Shown: positions 61,405-64,000 of the stretch, piece by piece
Position numbering within the stretch: position 1 is the stretch's first letter
How the letters are laid out: the number at the start of each line of letters is the position of its first letter
NCBI GenBank assembly: GCA_943367595.1
Contig: CALRJS020000015.1
Span: forward strand, 20,509 to 84,508
Source of the DNA: MW101C3 sp943367595
Lineage (GTDB): Bacteria; Cyanobacteriota; Cyanobacteriia; PCC-6307; Cyanobiaceae
Direction: 5' to 3'
DNA length: 64,000 nucleotides
Made by a program: the position numbers and the translations under genes
Notes under the pieces: generated by a model
Told to the model about the DNA's origin: nothing
Seen by the model: the letters and a program-made list of their open reading frames with translations, nothing else
The model's database searches: none

Positions 61405-62299
61405 ACAGGTTCTGAAGGAACGTTCCTGTGGGGTTGACGTCCTCAAAACCGGATTGACCCTGGTTATTCCAACGGCTGTCCTGGGCCTCCAGCCGCAGGT
61501 CGGCCCAGCGGAAGCTCACGTTGCCGTTGCGGTTGCTCACCTGCACGGGCCAGACACCAGTGGCGTCGCGGAGCACCAGGTTGCCCTGCCGGTTGAAGAA
61601 GCTATAGCGACGCCCATCGCCAAGTTCCACGTTGTAGGCCATGCCGTTCGACGATTCACGCCGATTGAGCACGCAGCTGCCATTGAAGAGGCGGCGGTTT
61701 CCCTGGCGCAGCTCACAGGCTGTGTTGCCTTGACCTTGCTGCTGCCAGTTGTTGTTGTTGTTCCAGTTGTTGCCGTTGTTCCAGTTGCCGTTAGTGCCAC
61801 TGTTGTTGTTCCAGCCACCGCTGCCGCTGTTGTTATTCCAGCCACTGCTGTTGTTGTTATTCCAGCCGCTGTTGTTGTTCCAGTTGTTGCTGGTGTTGTC
61901 TGATCCTGGGTTACGCCAGGCGCCGTTGTTGCCGAACAGCTGCTTGCTCAGTGCTTTGCTGATGTTCTTGCCACCCCAGCCATCGTCCCAGCAGGTCTGC
62001 CGCCGCACATCGCAGACATCGCCATCGCTGAGCTGGAACTGGGTGGGCCGACTGATGCCCGAGAGCTTGCGGATCAGTTCCCTCTCCGCGTTGCGGCCGA
62101 AGTACTCCCTGGTCAGCGTCGCGGACACCCCTGAGCTGTCAAAGCACATCTTGGTGGCCCGATCGCAGACCACGCCCTGGCGGGGGAAGTCGATGGCGGC
62201 GTTCTTGGCGACGACAGGTTGAACCGCTGCGAAGGGCAGCAGGGCCAGGGGGAGGGCTGCTGCGGCAACCATGCGGGCGACGGATGGGCGGGAGCTCAA
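61385..62299 (-). CDS. Secreted YcgJ-like protein with Asn/Trp-rich repeat linker
   Basis: A 304-residue protein. A basic start (SSRPSVAR) and hydrophobic run (AAAALPLALLPFAAVQPVVA) make a signal peptide when the TTG at 62299 is used; ATG 62272 would lose the basic part. Residues ~40-120 (FPRQGVVCDRATKMCFDSSG, GDVCDVRRQTCWDDGWGG) resemble YcgJ, with two Cys pairs. Residues ~130-200 are NN-W-N repeats, followed by a Cys-containing C-terminal domain (CELRQGNRRLFNGSCVLN). Periplasmic or surface role unknown. Its 3' end overlaps maf by 20 bases. Confidence 0.65.
   Translation of the reverse strand: MSSRPSVARMVAAAALPLALLPFAAVQPVVAKNAAIDFPRQGVVCDRATKMCFDSSGVSATLTREYFGRNAERELIRKLSGISRPTQFQLSDGDVCDVRRQTCWDDGWGGKNISKALSKQLFGNNGAWRNPGSDNTSNNWNNNSGWNNNNSSGWNNNSGSGGWNNNSGTNGNWNNGNNWNNNNNWQQQGQGNTACELRQGNRRLFNGSCVLNRRESSNGMAYNVELGDGRRYSFFNRQGNLVLRDATGVWPVQVSNRNGNVSFRWADLRLEAQDSRWNNQGQSGFEDVNPTGTFLQNLFNNLFR
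61741..61905. repeat. Trinucleotide-rich tandem repeat encoding the Asn/Trp linker
   Basis: The plus strand shows runs of gttgttgtt interrupted by attccagcc units of 9-15 bases, giving NNNW and SGWNNN phrases on the minus strand. All units are multiples of three, so slippage would change linker length without breaking the frame. Confidence 0.7.
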
Positions 62300-62410
62300 G
62301 GGAAACTCGCGGTGTTCCCAAACGGTACGAAAAGCGGAGCAGGCCGGCATCTCTCGATTGTGTCCGCCTGGCCGGAAAGCATCACCAAGTCTTTCTGGGC
62401 GGTCAGCCCA

Positions 62411-62438
62411 TGAAAAAGCCCCCGGCGAAACCGGGGGC
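62411..62438 (-). terminator. Strong rho-independent terminator after psbC
   Basis: An 8-base inverted repeat (gcccccgg / ccgggggc) at 62418-62438 with a five-base loop is followed on the minus strand by GGCTTTTTCA. It lies about 40 bases after the psbC stop and should end the psbD-psbC transcript. Confidence 0.88.
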
Positions 62439-62477
62439 ATAGCGAGCAACCCTTGGGGCTCGGTCGAGCCGTGCAGC

Positions 62478-63866
62478 TCAGTCGAGGTCGGGCATGGCCA
62501 GGGTGGGCTCGGCCTTGCGGTCGATGCCCTTCTCAAAGCCGGCCGCAGCGGCGCGGGCCCGGCCTGCATGCCAGAGGTGACCCACCAGGAAGAAGAAGGC
62601 GAGCACGAACTGGGTGGCAGACAGCCACTGACGCACGTTCACGAAGTTCACCGAGTTGGGCTCGGTGATGATGCCGCCCACGGAGTTGAGGGAAGCGTTG
62701 GGAGCGTGGGTCATGTATTCAGCAGCCCGGCGCACTTGCCAGGGCTGAATGTCGTTCTGGAGCTTGTCGAGGCTGAGGCCGTTGGGGCCACGCAGGGGCT
62801 CCAGCCAGGGACCACGGAAGTCCCAGAAACGCATGGTTTCACCACCGAAGATGATCTCGCCGGTGGGGGAACGCATTAGGTATTTGCCAAGACCGGTGGG
62901 GCCCATGGCCGAACCGATGTTGGCACCGAGGCGCTGGTCACGAACCAGGAAGGTGAAGCTCTGGGCCTGGGAGGACTCGGCGTTGGTGGGGCCGTAGAAC
63001 TCGGAGGGATAAGCGGTGTTGTTGAACCAGATGTAGGCCGAGGCGATGAAGCTCATGAAGCTCAGGGCGCCGAGGCTGTAGCTCAGGTAGGCCTCACCGT
63101 TCCAGATGAAGGCGCGGCGCACCCAGCCGAATGGCTTGGTGACGACGTGCCAGATGCCACCGAAGATGCAGATCAGGCCGAGCCAGATGTGGCCGCCGAT
63201 GATGTCTTCCATCGAGTTCACCCCGATGATCCAGCCCTCGCCACCGAAGGGGGCGCGGAACAGATAACCGAAGATCACACCGGGGCTGAGGGTGGGGTTG
63301 GTGATGATGCGCACATCGCCGCCACCGGGGGCCCAGGTGTCGTAGACACCGCCGAAGAACATCGCCTTGAACACCAGCAGCAGACAACCCACACCCAGCA
63401 GGATGAGGTGGTAGCCAATGATGTTGGTCATCTGGTTCTTGTCACGCCAGTCCTGGGAGAAGAACGAGGAGTAGTTCTCCAGGATCTCAGGACCACGCAG
63501 GGCGTGATACAGACCGCCCAGGCCGAGAACGGCCGAGCTGATCAGGTGCAGAACACCGACAACGAAGAAGGGGTAGAGGCTGGTGACCTCACCGCCGGGA
63601 CCGACGCCGTAGCCAAGGGTGGCCACGTGCGGGAACAGGATCAGACCCTGTTCATACATCGGTTTGTCGAAGGTGAAGTGGCTCACCTCGAACAGCATCA
63701 TGGCGCCGGCCCAGAACACCATCAGGCCGGCGTGAGCCACGTGGGCACCGAGCAGACGACCGGAAAGGTTAATCAGGCGTGCATTGCCGGCCCACCAGGC
63801 ATAACCGGTGGAGTCCAGGTCTTTGCCACCGACGGCCGTAAGAGAAGGACTAGAGAGCGTTACCAC
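62478..63866 (-). CDS. psbC: Photosystem II CP43 chlorophyll-binding protein
   Basis: A 462-residue inner antenna protein. [16 protein letters not shown] is near the start, [17 protein letters not shown] the first helix. A large lumenal loop contains [20 protein letters not shown] and [14 protein letters not shown], the latter supplying the conserved Glu and Arg ligands near the Mn cluster. The tail is [19 protein letters not shown]. Translation starts at GTG 63866, 17 bases inside psbD, the classical psbD-psbC overlap, with GAGG about 10 bases ahead. It lies in the thylakoid membrane as a PSII core antenna. Confidence 0.98.
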
Positions 63867-64000
63867 GGGGCAGAACCTCTTCAGGGAAGACGAAGTTTTC
63901 ATGCGGCTGGTCAGCCGGTGCCATCCAGGCACGCAGACCTTCATTCAGAAGAATGTTCTTCGTGTAGAAGGTTTCGAATTCAGGATCCTCAGCGGCGCGG
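63850..64000 (-). CDS. psbD: Photosystem II D2 protein, C-terminal part (continues beyond the right edge)
   Basis: Reading in from the edge, the last 49 codons ([43 protein letters not shown]) are the unmistakable end of D2, with a TAG stop at 63850-63852. D2 is the reaction-centre subunit paired with D1. The stop lies inside psbC. Confidence 0.97.

Noticed and set aside
1..64000. CRISPR arrays, rRNA, tRNA and intact insertion sequences
   Set aside because: No regularly spaced repeats, cloverleaf-like stretches, transposase motifs or terminal inverted repeats were recognised by eye; a covariance-model scan was not possible.

Overview
The window comes from a high-GC unicellular picocyanobacterium, most likely Cyanobium or a freshwater/coastal Synechococcus. 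The evidence is the psbD/psbC pair at the right edge, where psbC starts with GTG inside psbD, together with an Ftn2/ARC6-type division gene, a group 2 sigma factor, an Npun_F0494-family gene and cobQ. No rRNA, tRNA, CRISPR array or complete insertion sequence was recognised.

Positions 1-43.4 kb hold one very large cell-surface glycan locus. It opens with a divergent export pair: a Wza-like outer-membrane protein (cut by the window edge) and a Wzz/BY-kinase fusion with a tyrosine-rich tail. Next comes a tightly overlapping minus-strand operon (3.1-8.25 kb) containing a CapD/WbpM-type sugar dehydratase, a cyanoexosortase, its small partner protein, an HpsJ-like membrane protein and a dual-specificity-type phosphatase. 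A second minus-strand operon (8.5-23.7 kb) has a WecA/WbpL-like initiating transferase, a YdcF-like protein, an atypical reductase, many glycosyltransferases, a Wzy-like polymerase, two FkbM methyltransferases and a GT87-WcaF fusion. Most genes in it overlap by 1-8 bases.

From 23.7 to 43.4 kb the layout is mosaic. There is a gene-poor, lower-GC gap, a plus-strand GT4 pair with a 3'-truncated inverted paralogue, a GT2/DUF5672 pair, an MsbA-like ABC exporter and a TIGR03790 protein (a family reported with exosortase systems). It continues with GDP-fucose synthase, a frameshifted GT4, methyltransferases, a sulfotransferase, an endolysin-like amidase, and two GDP-mannose dehydratase homologues (one canonical gmd, one divergent). 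Together these suggest a lipid-carrier-linked, Wzx/Wzy-like or ABC-exported polymer containing deoxyhexoses such as L-fucose, with methyl and sulfate decorations. A membrane sorting enzyme and a tyrosine kinase/phosphatase pair may be tied to it; that link is inference.

From 43.5 kb to the end the genes are mainly housekeeping: BI-1, a FUSC-like protein, phoH, rpsP, an out-of-place FkbM gene, ffh, an ARC6/Ftn2 homologue, pdhA, an HDAC-like deacetylase (apparently CTG-initiated), a sigma factor, nnr, mnmA, a UbiA-family phosphoribosyltransferase-like gene, a ferredoxin-cobQ-Npun_F0494 trio, maf, an Asn/Trp-rich YcgJ-like secreted protein, psbC with a clear terminator, and the 3' end of psbD.
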